Shown here: positions 52,223 to 61,604 of the stretch, piece by piece
Layout of the letters: every line of letters begins with the position of its first letter
Numbering within the stretch: the first letter of the stretch is position 1
NCBI RefSeq assembly: GCF_017744395.1
Contig: NZ_JAGIBI010000002.1
Location: 310,001 to 374,000, forward strand
Source of the DNA: Herbaspirillum sp.
GTDB taxonomy: Bacteria > Pseudomonadota > Gammaproteobacteria > Burkholderiales > Burkholderiaceae_D
DNA length: 64,000 nucleotides
Reading direction: 5' to 3'
Notes under the pieces: model-generated
What the model was told of the DNA's origin: nothing
The model's database searches: none
The model's input: the letters and a program-made list of their open reading frames with translations, nothing else
Position numbers and translations under genes: made by a program

Positions 52223-52306
52223 TCCGGCCCGCACAAGGCCTTGCCCACATGACCTGTGGCGCAATGCGGCGCATAATATGCGTCTCACCTTGAAAACGGA
52301 TTTGCC

Positions 52307-53188
52307 ATGAGCACCAATCCCAACACCGACGACTTTTTCGCCACTGTCGCGACAAAATCCGACAGCGGCGCATTGCGCGGCGACTACAGCCAGGCTGACG
52401 CCAACTACGTGGTGGCGCAGAGCTGGAACAGCTATACCCCGGAGCAGCATGCCCGCTGGCGCCGCCTGTACGAACGCCAGGCCAGGCTGATCCCGGGCCG
52501 CGCCTGCGACGTCTTCATCGACAGCCTGAAGGCGCTCGACGTCGCGCAAGGCATCCCGCGTTTCGACCGCACCACCGAAGCCTTGTACAAGGCCACCGGC
52601 TGGCAGCTGGTGGCGGTGCCCGGCCTGGTGCCGGACCAGACCTTCTTCGAGCACCTGGCCAACCGCCGCTTTCCGGTGACGGTCTGGCTGCGCGAAGAGC
52701 ATGAGTTCGACTACATCGTCGAACCCGATGTGTTCCACGACTTTTTCGGCCATGTGCCGCTGCTGTTCAACCCGATCTTCGCCGATCACCTGCAGGAATA
52801 CGGCAAGGGCGGCCTGAAGGCGCTCAAGCTGGACGGCCTTGCCTACCTGGCGCGCCTGTACTGGTACACCATCGAGTTTGGCCTGATCCAGAGCGAGCAG
52901 GGGCTACGCATCTACGGCGCCGGCATCCTGTCTTCGGGCGGCGAGGTCGAGTATTGCCTCTCCAGCGGCCAGCCGCGCCGCATCCCGTTCCAGGTCGAGC
53001 GCATCATGCGTACGCTGTACAAGATCGATTCGTACCAGGAAACCTATTTCGTGATCCGTGATTTCGAGCAACTGTTCCACGACACCGCGCCCGACTTCAC
53101 GCCGCTTTACGATCGGCTGAAAGCGCAGGAGGCGCTGCCGGCCGATACCTTGCTGGCGGGCGAGACCAACCTGCCGGCCAATCGCTGA
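52307..53188 (+). CDS. phhA: Phenylalanine 4-monooxygenase
   Basis: GWQLVAVPGLVPDQTFFEHLANRRFPVTVWLREEHEFDYIVEPDVFHDFFGHVPLL; YWYTIEFGLIQSEQGLRIYGAGILSSGGEVEYCL. Confidence 0.96.
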   Translation: MSTNPNTDDFFATVATKSDSGALRGDYSQADANYVVAQSWNSYTPEQHARWRRLYERQARLIPGRACDVFIDSLKALDVAQGIPRFDRTTEALYKATGWQLVAVPGLVPDQTFFEHLANRRFPVTVWLREEHEFDYIVEPDVFHDFFGHVPLLFNPIFADHLQEYGKGGLKALKLDGLAYLARLYWYTIEFGLIQSEQGLRIYGAGILSSGGEVEYCLSSGQPRRIPFQVERIMRTLYKIDSYQETYFVIRDFEQLFHDTAPDFTPLYDRLKAQEALPADTLLAGETNLPANR

Positions 53189-53196
53189 ACTTGTGC

Positions 53197-53241
53197 CATC
53201 CGCTACCACCGCCATCCCGGCTTTCGCCGGGGTGGCGGATG
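53197..53241. repeat. REP-like palindrome downstream of phhA
   Basis: CATCCGCTACCACCGCCATCCCGGCTTTCGCCGGGGTGGCGGATG: near-perfect stem of the CATCCCGGC...GCCGGG type. Confidence 0.6.
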
Positions 53242-53262
53242 CGTGCGTTCAGCGAAGGGGAA

Positions 53263-53340
53263 TAAAAAAACGGATCTGACAGGGGAGGCCAGATCCGTTG
53301 AGCTAGTGGTGCTTTCAACACTAGAGGGGAGGAACCTTGC
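53263..53340 (-). ncRNA. Putative small RNA with two CCUCCCCU motifs and its own terminator
   Basis: Minus strand GCAAGGTTCCTCCCCTCTAGTGTTGAAAGCACCACTAGCTCAACGGATCTGGCCTCCCCTGTCAGATCCGTTTTTTTATT: two hairpins, second followed by U7; flanking genes are both on the plus strand; 5' end not defined. Confidence 0.6.
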
Positions 53341-53770
53341 ACAGAGAATGGATACCAATCAATCGCTGTTCAAGTGAGTCTTATTAAACGCCCGCCGCGC
53401 CGCCAGTCCAATTCCTTTTACCGGTTGTTACATTCGCGCTTCGCTTGTAACACCCCGCCTGTTTTTTGACAGCCGGAAATATTGTTGTTTGGCCCTTTCC
53501 GGCATTTTCTTCTTTGCAAACTCCTTCTTTCCGCAGGACTTGCGGAATTGTTTCCGGCTTGCCAAAAGAACGCCCAAAACCGCCGGAAGCCCTGCTGCGA
53601 CGCGCGTAGCGGGCCTCCCATCGTTGTGCTACCTTGATTTCATAAATAGAAATAAAACCAGCGCCCACAAGGCGCCGGCGTTTTGATTGCCAGCGCGGCC
53701 AGGCCCACACTAAGCCCGGCAGCACGGGCGCATGTGAAACCAAGAACACGATTTTTGGCACGGAGACCGC

Positions 53771-56700
53771 ATGAACGCACCCCTACCATCCAGCCAGCGG
53801 CTATTGCTGGAAGACGTCTCGCTGGACGACAAATACACCCTTGAACGCGGCCGCGTCTTCATGACCGGCATCCAGGCGCTGGTGCGCCTGCCGATGCTGC
53901 AGCGTGAGGCTGACCGCCGTGCCGGCCTCAATACCGCCGGCTTCATCACCGGTTATCGCGGCTCGCCGCTGGGCACGGTCGACCAGACCGCCGAGAAGGC
54001 GAAGAAATACCTCGACGCCCACCAGATCAAATTCCATCCGGGCATGAACGAAGACCTGGCCGCCACCAGCGTGTGGGGCACGCAGCAGGTCAACCTGTTC
54101 CCCGGCGCGCAATATGACGGCGTGTTCTCGCTGTGGTACGGCAAGGGGCCGGGCGTGGACCGCTGCGGCGACGTCTTCAAGCACGCCAACATGGCCGGCA
54201 CTTCGCAGCACGGCGGCGTGCTGGTGATCGCCGGCGACGACCATGCGGCCAAGTCCTCCACCACCGCGCACCAGAGCGAACACATCCTCAAGGCCTGCGG
54301 CATCCCGGTGCTGTATCCGTCCTCGGTGCAGGAATACCTCGACTACGGCCTGCATGGCTGGGCCATGAGCCGCTACACCGGCTTGTGGGTGGCGATGAAA
54401 TGCGTGACCGACCTGGTCGAGTCAGGCATGTCGGTGATGATCGATCCGGACCGCGTGCAGATCCAGTTGCCGCAAGACTTCGCGCTGCCGCCGGACGGCC
54501 TCAACATCCGCCAGCCCGACACCGTGCTCGCGCAGGAAGCGCGGATGAACAACTACAAGTGGTATGCCGCGCTGGCCTACGCGCGTGTCAACAAGCTCAA
54601 CCAGATCGTGTGGGACAGCCCGCACGCCAAGATCGGCATCATCACCGCCGGCAAGTCCTACCTCGACACGCGCCAGGCGCTGGACGACCTCGGCATCGAC
54701 GAGCAGGTCGCGCGCGACATCGGCATCCGCCTCTACAAGGTCGGCATGACCTGGCCGCTGGAAGCCGAAGGCGTGCGCGAGTTCGCGCAGGGACTGGAAG
54801 AAATCCTGGTGGTGGAAGAGAAGCGCCAGATCCTCGAATACCAGTTGAAGGAAGAACTCTACAACTGGCGCGACGACGTGCGTCCGCGCGTGGTTGGCAA
54901 GTTCGACGACACCGGCGAATGGAGCGGCTCGCAGCGCGAAGGCCACGGCAACTGGCTGCTGCCGGCGACCTATGAACTGAATCCGGCGCAGATCGCGCGC
55001 GCGATTGCCACCCGCATCTCGCGCTACTTTGCCGGCCATCCGGTCGAGCAACGCGTGCGCGCCCGCATCGCCTTCCTCGAAGCCAAGGAAGCCGCGCTCA
55101 ACATCAGCAGCAAGCCGGACCCGAACAAGGACCGCATCCCGCATTTCTGCTCGGGCTGCCCGCACAATACCTCGACCAAACTGCCGGACGGCAGCCGAGG
55201 CCTGGCCGGCATCGGCTGCCACTACATGGTGACCTGGATGGACCGCGAGTCCAGCATCTTCACCCACATGGGCGGCGAAGGCGTGACCTGGGTCGGGCAG
55301 GCGCCGTTCACCAGCGAGAAGCATGTGTTCGCCAACCTCGGCGACGGCACCTATTTCCACTCGGGTTTGCTGGCGGTGCGCGCCTCGGTCGCGGCCAAGG
55401 TCAACATTACCTACAAGATCCTCTACAACGATGCGGTGGCCATGACCGGCGGCCAGGAATTCGACGGCCCGCTCGATCCGGCGATGATCTCGCGGCAGCT
55501 GGCGGCGGAAAACGTCAATCCGATCATCGTCGTCACCGATGAACCCGACAAGTATCCGGCCGGCACCCGCTGGGCTGAAGGCGTCACCATCCGCCACCGT
55601 AGCGAACTCGACGCCGTGCAGCGCGAATTGCGCGAAGTGGCCGGCGTCTCGGCCATGATCTACGACCAGACCTGCGCCTCGGAAAAGCGCCGCCGCCGCA
55701 AACGCAACGCCTATCCCGACCCCGCCAAGCGCGCCGTGATCAATGAAGCGGTGTGCGAAGGCTGCGGCGACTGCAGCGTGCAGTCGAACTGCCTGTCGGT
55801 CGAACCGCTGGAAACCGAATTCGGCCGCAAGCGCCAGATCAACCAGTCCTCGTGCAACAAGGACTACTCCTGCGTCACCGGCTTCTGCCCCAGCTTCGTC
55901 ACCGTCGAAGGCGGCAAGCTGAAGAAACCGGCGCGGGTGCAGCCGGGTGCGGATGCGTCGCCGGCAATGCCGGCATTGCCAGAGCCGGTATTGCCGTCCT
56001 TGGCCGATCCCTACGGCATCCTGGTCACCGGCGTGGGCGGCACCGGCGTCATCACTATCGGCCAGATCATTGCCATGGCCGCGCACGTGGAAGGGCGCGT
56101 GTGCTCGGTATTGGACATGAGCGGCCTGGCGCAGAAGGGCGGGCCGGTGATGTCGCACGTGCGCGTGGCCGACAAGGCCGACCACCTGTATTCGACCCGC
56201 GTGGGCACCGGCGCGGCCGACCTGGTGATCGGCTGCGACGTGATCGTCACCGCCGGGCGCGACGCCTTGTCGCGCATGGGCGAAGGGCGTACGCGCGCGG
56301 CCGTCAACTCGACCCAGATGCCGACCGCCGCTTTCGTGCGCAACCCCGACTGGCAATTCCCGGCCGCTTCCAGCGAAGGCGAGATCGCCAAGGCCTGCGG
56401 GCGCGACAACGTGGCGCTGGTCGATGCCGGCCATATAGCCACCGCGCTGATGGGCGACGCCATCGCCACCAACATGTTCATGCTGGGCTATGCCTGGCAG
56501 AAGGGTTGGGTGCCGCTGTCGGAAGCCGCCTTGCTGCGCGCCATCGAGCTCAATGCGTTGCAGGTGGACTTCAACAAGCAGGCGTTCGCCTGGGGCCGCG
56601 TGGCCGCGCACGATATCGACACGGTACTCAACGCCGCCAAGCGCAACGGCATGACGGCGCAGGTGATCGAGTTCAAGCGCACGCCGACGCTGGAGCAGAC

Positions 56701-57391
56701 CGTGGAGCGCCGCGTCGGTTTCCTGACCTCCTACCAGAACGCCGCCTACGCGCGCCGCTACAGCGATTTCGTGCAGCAGGTGCGCGCCGCCGAAAGCGCT
56801 CTGGGCGAAGCCGGGAAAGGGCTGAAGTTGACCCAGGCCGTGGCGCAATACCTGTTCAAGCTGATGGCCTACAAGGACGAGTACGAGGTCGCGCGGCTCT
56901 ATACCGATGGTGCTTTCCGCGACAAGATCGCCTCCATGTTCGAGGGCGACTACCAGATCAAATTCCACCTGGCGCCGCCGCTGCTGGCCAAGCATGACGA
57001 CAAGGGCCATCTGGTCAAGAAGCAGTACGGCTCATGGATGATGCCGGCCTTCGGCGTATTGGCGAAGCTGCGCTTCCTGCGCGGCACCGCCTTCGATCCC
57101 TTCGGTTATACCGGGGAGCGCAAGCAGGAGCGGGCCTTGATCGAAGAGTACCGGACGACCGTGTCGCGCCTGCTGGGCAAGCTCACGGCGGACAACCTGC
57201 AGCAGGTCATCGCGGTGGCGCGCATTCCGGAGGATATCCGTGGCTACGGGCATGTGAAGGAGCGCCATTTGCAGGCGGCCAAGCAGAAGGAGGCTTCACT
57301 GCTGAAGATGATCGAGCAGCCGGAATTGCAAGGCATTACGGCGGCGGATGTGCCGTCCGGGCCGGGAGGTGGAGGAAAGAAAGCGGCGTGA
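53771..57391 (+). CDS. Indolepyruvate ferredoxin oxidoreductase family protein (fused alpha/gamma subunits)
   Basis: FITGYRGSPLGTVDQTAEKAKKYLDAHQIKFHPGMNEDLAATSVWGTQQ; CSGCPHNTSTKLPDGSRGLAGIGCHYM; VCEGCGDCSVQSNCLSVEP; GVGGTGVITIGQIIAMAAHVEGR. Confidence 0.95.
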   Translation: MNAPLPSSQRLLLEDVSLDDKYTLERGRVFMTGIQALVRLPMLQREADRRAGLNTAGFITGYRGSPLGTVDQTAEKAKKYLDAHQIKFHPGMNEDLAATSVWGTQQVNLFPGAQYDGVFSLWYGKGPGVDRCGDVFKHANMAGTSQHGGVLVIAGDDHAAKSSTTAHQSEHILKACGIPVLYPSSVQEYLDYGLHGWAMSRYTGLWVAMKCVTDLVESGMSVMIDPDRVQIQLPQDFALPPDGLNIRQPDTVLAQEARMNNYKWYAALAYARVNKLNQIVWDSPHAKIGIITAGKSYLDTRQALDDLGIDEQVARDIGIRLYKVGMTWPLEAEGVREFAQGLEEILVVEEKRQILEYQLKEELYNWRDDVRPRVVGKFDDTGEWSGSQREGHGNWLLPATYELNPAQIARAIATRISRYFAGHPVEQRVRARIAFLEAKEAALNISSKPDPNKDRIPHFCSGCPHNTSTKLPDGSRGLAGIGCHYMVTWMDRESSIFTHMGGEGVTWVGQAPFTSEKHVFANLGDGTYFHSGLLAVRASVAAKVNITYKILYNDAVAMTGGQEFDGPLDPAMISRQLAAENVNPIIVVTDEPDKYPAGTRWAEGVTIRHRSELDAVQRELREVAGVSAMIYDQTCASEKRRRRKRNAYPDPAKRAVINEAVCEGCGDCSVQSNCLSVEPLETEFGRKRQINQSSCNKDYSCVTGFCPSFVTVEGGKLKKPARVQPGADASPAMPALPEPVLPSLADPYGILVTGVGGTGVITIGQIIAMAAHVEGRVCSVLDMSGLAQKGGPVMSHVRVADKADHLYSTRVGTGAADLVIGCDVIVTAGRDALSRMGEGRTRAAVNSTQMPTAAFVRNPDWQFPAASSEGEIAKACGRDNVALVDAGHIATALMGDAIATNMFMLGYAWQKGWVPLSEAALLRAIELNALQVDFNKQAFAWGRVAAHDIDTVLNAAKRNGMTAQVIEFKRTPTLEQTVERRVGFLTSYQNAAYARRYSDFVQQVRAAESALGEAGKGLKLTQAVAQYLFKLMAYKDEYEVARLYTDGAFRDKIASMFEGDYQIKFHLAPPLLAKHDDKGHLVKKQYGSWMMPAFGVLAKLRFLRGTAFDPFGYTGERKQERALIEEYRTTVSRLLGKLTADNLQQVIAVARIPEDIRGYGHVKERHLQAAKQKEASLLKMIEQPELQGITAADVPSGPGGGGKKAA

Positions 57392-57410
57392 GATTGATAC
57401 ACCGTTGAAA

Positions 57411-57446
57411 GACACTGGGTCCTGACGAAGGTCAGGACCCAGTGTC
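57411..57446. repeat. Perfect palindrome (terminator or REP-like) downstream of the oxidoreductase gene
   Basis: GACACTGGGTCCTGAC-GAAG-GTCAGGACCCAGTGTC: 16 bp perfect arms, 4 nt loop. Confidence 0.8.
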
Positions 57447-57455
57447 GTTTGCCAG

Positions 57456-58292
57456 TCAAGCGAACCGGCCACCGCTGACCCGTTCTATGCCCGCCAGATC
57501 CCGCCAGCTTTGCACCTCGCCGAATCCCGTGCCCGACAACAGCGCCCGTACCGCCGTCGCCTGGTCGTAGCCATGTTCCATCAACAGCCAGCCGCCGCGC
57601 TTGAGATGCGCATGCGCGCCATCGATGATGTTGCGCAACGCCGATAAGCCATCGGCATGGTCGGTCAGCGCATCGATCGGTTCGAAGCGCAGGTCGCCTT
57701 GCGAGAGATGCGCATCGCCATCGACGATGTAGGGCGGGTTGGAGGCGATGACATCGAAGGCCGGCGTGGAAGCGTCCAATCCCTGATACCAGTCGCTCAA
57801 GGTGAATTCGACATTGACGCCGTTGGCGGCGGCATTGGCGCGCGCCACTTCCAGCGCCGCCGGGCTGGCGTCGAGTGCGGCCACCGAGGCATCGGGCCGT
57901 GTGTGCGCGATGGCTACGGCGATGGCGCCCGAGCCGGTGCCCATGTCCAGCAGGCGTCCGCCTTGCGGCAAGCGTTCGATGGACAACTCCACCAGCAATT
58001 CGGTATCGGGACGGGGAATCAGTACGTCCGGCGTGACGCGGAAATCGAGGCCGTAGAATTCGCGCGCGCCGACGATGTAGGCGATCGGTTCTCCGCGCAG
58101 GCGCCGTTCGAACAGGGCCGCCAGCGCATCGGCCTCGGCGAGGTCGAGCCGGCGTTCAGACTGGGTGATCAGCTGCACCCGCGTCAGCCGCAGCGCGTGG
58201 CACAGCAGGATGCGGTTTTCCAGCGCATCCAGTGGCGCCGTCTTCAATACCGTTGCCAGCGTGCAGCCGGCGAAGCTGGATACGAGGGCCAT
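57456..58292 (-). CDS. prmC: Peptide chain release factor N5-glutamine methyltransferase
   Basis: RVTPDVLIPRPDTELLVELSIERLPQGGRLLDMGTGSGAIAVAIAHTRPDA; DVIASNPPYIVDGDAHL. Confidence 0.95.
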   Translation of the reverse strand: MALVSSFAGCTLATVLKTAPLDALENRILLCHALRLTRVQLITQSERRLDLAEADALAALFERRLRGEPIAYIVGAREFYGLDFRVTPDVLIPRPDTELLVELSIERLPQGGRLLDMGTGSGAIAVAIAHTRPDASVAALDASPAALEVARANAAANGVNVEFTLSDWYQGLDASTPAFDVIASNPPYIVDGDAHLSQGDLRFEPIDALTDHADGLSALRNIIDGAHAHLKRGGWLLMEHGYDQATAVRALLSGTGFGEVQSWRDLAGIERVSGGRFA

Positions 58293-58293
58293 T

Positions 58294-58767
58294 TCAGGCG
58301 CGCTTGAAGACCTGGCGCAGAAGCACCAGCGCCAGCACCGCGAACCAGATCAGCGACCAGGTCGGAATCTGCAAACCGAACACCGGCGGCCAGGGCGCCG
58401 CGCAGAAACCGTCGGCGGTAAACACCTGCGGCAGCAGTTTGGCGGTAGGGAGCTGGTTGAGCGCGGTTTCCAGCGGATCGGTGGTGCAGGATACGCCCGG
58501 ATGCGCCTTCACATACAGGTGCCAGACGGCGGTGCCGGCGCCGCCCAGCGCCGCCAGTACGCCCAGCGCGGCGCTGCCGCGGCGAGCCGGGGCAGGCATG
58601 CAATAGCCGATCAGCGCGAATGCCGCCACCAGCACGAACATGTAGCGCTGGATCACGCACAGCGGGCAGGGCTGCATCTCTTCGACGATCTGCAGGTACA
58701 TGGCGAAACCGAGCAGCGCGATACATACCAGCGCCACCAGCAGGAAGACCGATTTGGATGATTTCAT
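58294..58767 (-). CDS. dsbB: Disulfide bond formation protein B
   Basis: Four TM segments; EEMQPCPLCVIQRYMFVLVA; AHPGVSCTTDPLE; GFCAAPWPPVFGLQIPTWSLIWF. Confidence 0.94.
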   Translation of the reverse strand: MKSSKSVFLLVALVCIALLGFAMYLQIVEEMQPCPLCVIQRYMFVLVAAFALIGYCMPAPARRGSAALGVLAALGGAGTAVWHLYVKAHPGVSCTTDPLETALNQLPTAKLLPQVFTADGFCAAPWPPVFGLQIPTWSLIWFAVLALVLLRQVFKRA

Positions 58768-58921
58768 GAGTTATTCGCTTTGGTTGGATTGAGGCCGACT
58801 CAGGCAGTGCTGCCATGACGGATTGTAGTGGAGAGTCCTGCTCGCTTGCATGCCGCCCCCTCAGGCGGCTACCGCGATGCAAGCCTTTCAGAGCTGCTAG
58901 GGCCGTATTTGGTTCCTGTCG

Positions 58922-60001
58922 TCAGTCGTCGCCCAGTTCCGCCAGCAATTCCGCCTGGTGCTCGGTGATCAGGGCGCTGGTCAGTTCTTCCAGGTCGCCG
59001 TCCATGATGAAATCCAGCTTGTACAGCGTCAGGTTGATGCGGTGGTCGGTCATGCGCCCCTGCGGGAAATTATAGGTGCGGATACGTTCGCTGCGGTCGC
59101 CCGAGCCGATCAGCGACTTGCGGGTGGCCGCTTCCTTCGACTGCTGCTCGCGCAGTTGCACGTCCTTGATGCGCGCGGCCAGCACCTTCAGCGCCGAAGC
59201 CTTGTTCTTGTGCTGGCTGCGGTCGTCCTGGCATTCCACCACGATGCCGGTCGGCATGTGGGTGATGCGCACCGCCGAGTCGGTCTTGTTGATGTGCTGG
59301 CCGCCGGCGCCGGAGGCGCGGAAGGTGTCGATGCGGATGTCGGCCGGATTGATCTCGACATCCTCGACCTCGTCGGCTTCCGGCATCACGGCCACCGTGC
59401 AGGCCGAGGTGTGGATGCGGCCCTGGGTTTCGGTAGCCGGTACACGCTGCACGCGGTGGCCGCCGGATTCGAACTTCAGGCGCGAATAGGCGCCGAAACC
59501 GGCGATGCGCGCGATCACTTCCTTGTAGCCACCGAGTTCCGATTCGGAGGAGGAAACGATCTCCACCTGCCAGCGGTTGCGTTCGGCATAGCGCGTGTAC
59601 ATGCGCAGCAGGTCGCCGGCGAACAGCGCCGATTCGTCGCCGCCGGTACCGGCGCGGATTTCCAGGAAGATGTTGCGCTCGTCGTTCGGGTCCTTGGGCA
59701 GCAGCATCTTCTGCAGGTCGCCTTCCAGCGCTTCCATGCGGCTCTTGGCGCCGTTGATCTCTTCCTGCGCGAACTCCTTCATGTCCGGATCGGCCAGCAG
59801 TTCCTGCGCGGTCCTGATGTCGTTGCCGGCTTGCACGTAGTTCTGGTACAGCGCCACCAATGGGCCCAGTTCGGCGTGCTCGCGGGTCATCTTGCGGAAG
59901 TTGTCCATGTTGGCCGTGGCGTCTTCCTGCGCCAGCAGGCTGTTGAGCTCTTCCAGCCGTTCGGCTAGCTGGTCGAGTTTGGCGAGCATCGATGGTTTCA
60001 T
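58922..60001 (-). CDS. prfA: Peptide chain release factor 1
   Basis: [92 protein letters not shown]. Confidence 0.97.
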   Translation of the reverse strand: MKPSMLAKLDQLAERLEELNSLLAQEDATANMDNFRKMTREHAELGPLVALYQNYVQAGNDIRTAQELLADPDMKEFAQEEINGAKSRMEALEGDLQKMLLPKDPNDERNIFLEIRAGTGGDESALFAGDLLRMYTRYAERNRWQVEIVSSSESELGGYKEVIARIAGFGAYSRLKFESGGHRVQRVPATETQGRIHTSACTVAVMPEADEVEDVEINPADIRIDTFRASGAGGQHINKTDSAVRITHMPTGIVVECQDDRSQHKNKASALKVLAARIKDVQLREQQSKEAATRKSLIGSGDRSERIRTYNFPQGRMTDHRINLTLYKLDFIMDGDLEELTSALITEHQAELLAELGDD

Positions 60002-60114
60002 GTGCGGGTCGGTAAAGAAGGGTCTTGCGGAACCGTCGGCGCTGCGGGGCAGGCCACGGCAAGGCGATGCCCATGCCCATGCACGAAGAGCACGGGCATG
60101 AAGAGAGAGGGACG

Positions 60115-61404
60115 CTAACGCTTGGTGCGGAACAGTTGCGGCAGCAGCGAAACCAGCTGGGTGCGTTGCTCGCCCTGGGCATGGTGCAAGGCCTGTTGCG
60201 GGCCGTGCAGGAACTTGGCGGTCAGGCCCTTGGAAAGGGCTTCCATCACCGCCTCGACATCGTCGCCCTTGGCCAGCATCTTGCGGGCGCGTTCCAGTTC
60301 GGCCAGGCGCAGGGCCTCGCCGGTCTCGTGCAGGTCCTGGATCAGCGGCACCATGGCGCGGCTGTCGATCCAGTGCATGAAGGACTGCACGCGGGTTTCG
60401 ATGATGGCCTCGGCCTGCGCCACCGCGGCTTGGCGGTTTTCGACGCCGCTTTGCACCACCGAGGCCAGGTCGTCCACGGTGTACAGGAAGACGTCGTCCA
60501 GGCGCGCGACTTCGGATTCGATATCGCGCGGCACGGCCAGGTCGACCATGAAGATAGGCTTGTGGCGGCGCGCCTTGACCGCGCGCTCGACCAGCCCCAG
60601 GCCGATGATCGGCAGCGAGGAAGCGGTGCACGACACCACGATGTCGAAGCGGGCCAGTTGCGCCGGCAGGTCGGCCAGGCGGATCGCGTTGCCGTTGAAG
60701 CGGTGCGCCAGCGTCTCGCCGCGCTCCATGGTGCGGTTGGCCACCGTCAGGGTCTTGGGGTTCTGCGCGGCGAAATGGGTGGCGCACAGCTCGATCATTT
60801 CGCCGGCGCCGATGAACAGCACGTTCTGCCCCGAGATGGAATCGAAGATGCGCTGCGACAGGCGCACCGCGGCGGCGGCCATTGATACGCTGTGGGCGCC
60901 GATCTCGGTGGTAGTCCGCACTTCCTTGGCCACCGCGAAGGTGCGCTGGAACAGCTGGTGCAGGTAGGTGCCCAGGCCGCCGGCGGCCTCCGCCTGGCGC
61001 ACCGCGTCCTTCATCTGGCCCAGGATCTGCGGCTCGCCCAGCACCATCGAGTCCAGCCCGGAGGCGACGCGGAAGGCGTGGCGCACGGCATTGTCCTGTG
61101 GCAGCGCATAGAGGAAGGGGCGCAGGTCGGCGTAGGGGATCCGGTGGTACTCGGCCAGGAACTGCGCGGTGCGGTCGATGGCGAAATCGACGCCATCCTG
61201 GCCGGCCGCCGCCGCGTACAGCTCGGTGCGGTTGCAGGTGGAGAGGATGGCGGCTTCGCCGGAGGAAATGATCTGGTCGTTGCCGCCGAACCAGGCGCGC
61301 GCCGTCGCCACCGCCTGGCCGATCTGGTCAGCGGGGAAGGCCACTTTTTCGCGCAGCGAAACCGGCGCGGTAGTGTGGTTGAGTCCGACGGCGAGCAAAT
61401 GCAT
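60115..61404 (-). CDS. hemA: Glutamyl-tRNA reductase
   Basis: [74 protein letters not shown]. Confidence 0.97.
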   Translation of the reverse strand: MHLLAVGLNHTTAPVSLREKVAFPADQIGQAVATARAWFGGNDQIISSGEAAILSTCNRTELYAAAAGQDGVDFAIDRTAQFLAEYHRIPYADLRPFLYALPQDNAVRHAFRVASGLDSMVLGEPQILGQMKDAVRQAEAAGGLGTYLHQLFQRTFAVAKEVRTTTEIGAHSVSMAAAAVRLSQRIFDSISGQNVLFIGAGEMIELCATHFAAQNPKTLTVANRTMERGETLAHRFNGNAIRLADLPAQLARFDIVVSCTASSLPIIGLGLVERAVKARRHKPIFMVDLAVPRDIESEVARLDDVFLYTVDDLASVVQSGVENRQAAVAQAEAIIETRVQSFMHWIDSRAMVPLIQDLHETGEALRLAELERARKMLAKGDDVEAVMEALSKGLTAKFLHGPQQALHHAQGEQRTQLVSLLPQLFRTKR

Positions 61405-61604
61405 GGAATGACGCGGCTTTCAATGCCGCTGGGCTTAAATTCGGGGCCAAAAGCGGCCAAAACTGGCCTTTTACAACGAGGCTATTATACCCGCTGTGCA
61501 ATAAGGGGTTTGGCAGCGGGCTGATAAGCGGTATTCATTCCTGATATGGGGCAGCTTTTGGCATTGGCTGCCGCCGGAATACAACAGGATTTCCCTGGGG
61601 AAAT

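Noticed and set aside
54422-57010. 862 aa minus-strand ORF opposite the indolepyruvate oxidoreductase gene
   Set aside because: Antisense shadow ORF with HRGA-rich composition and no recognisable motifs.
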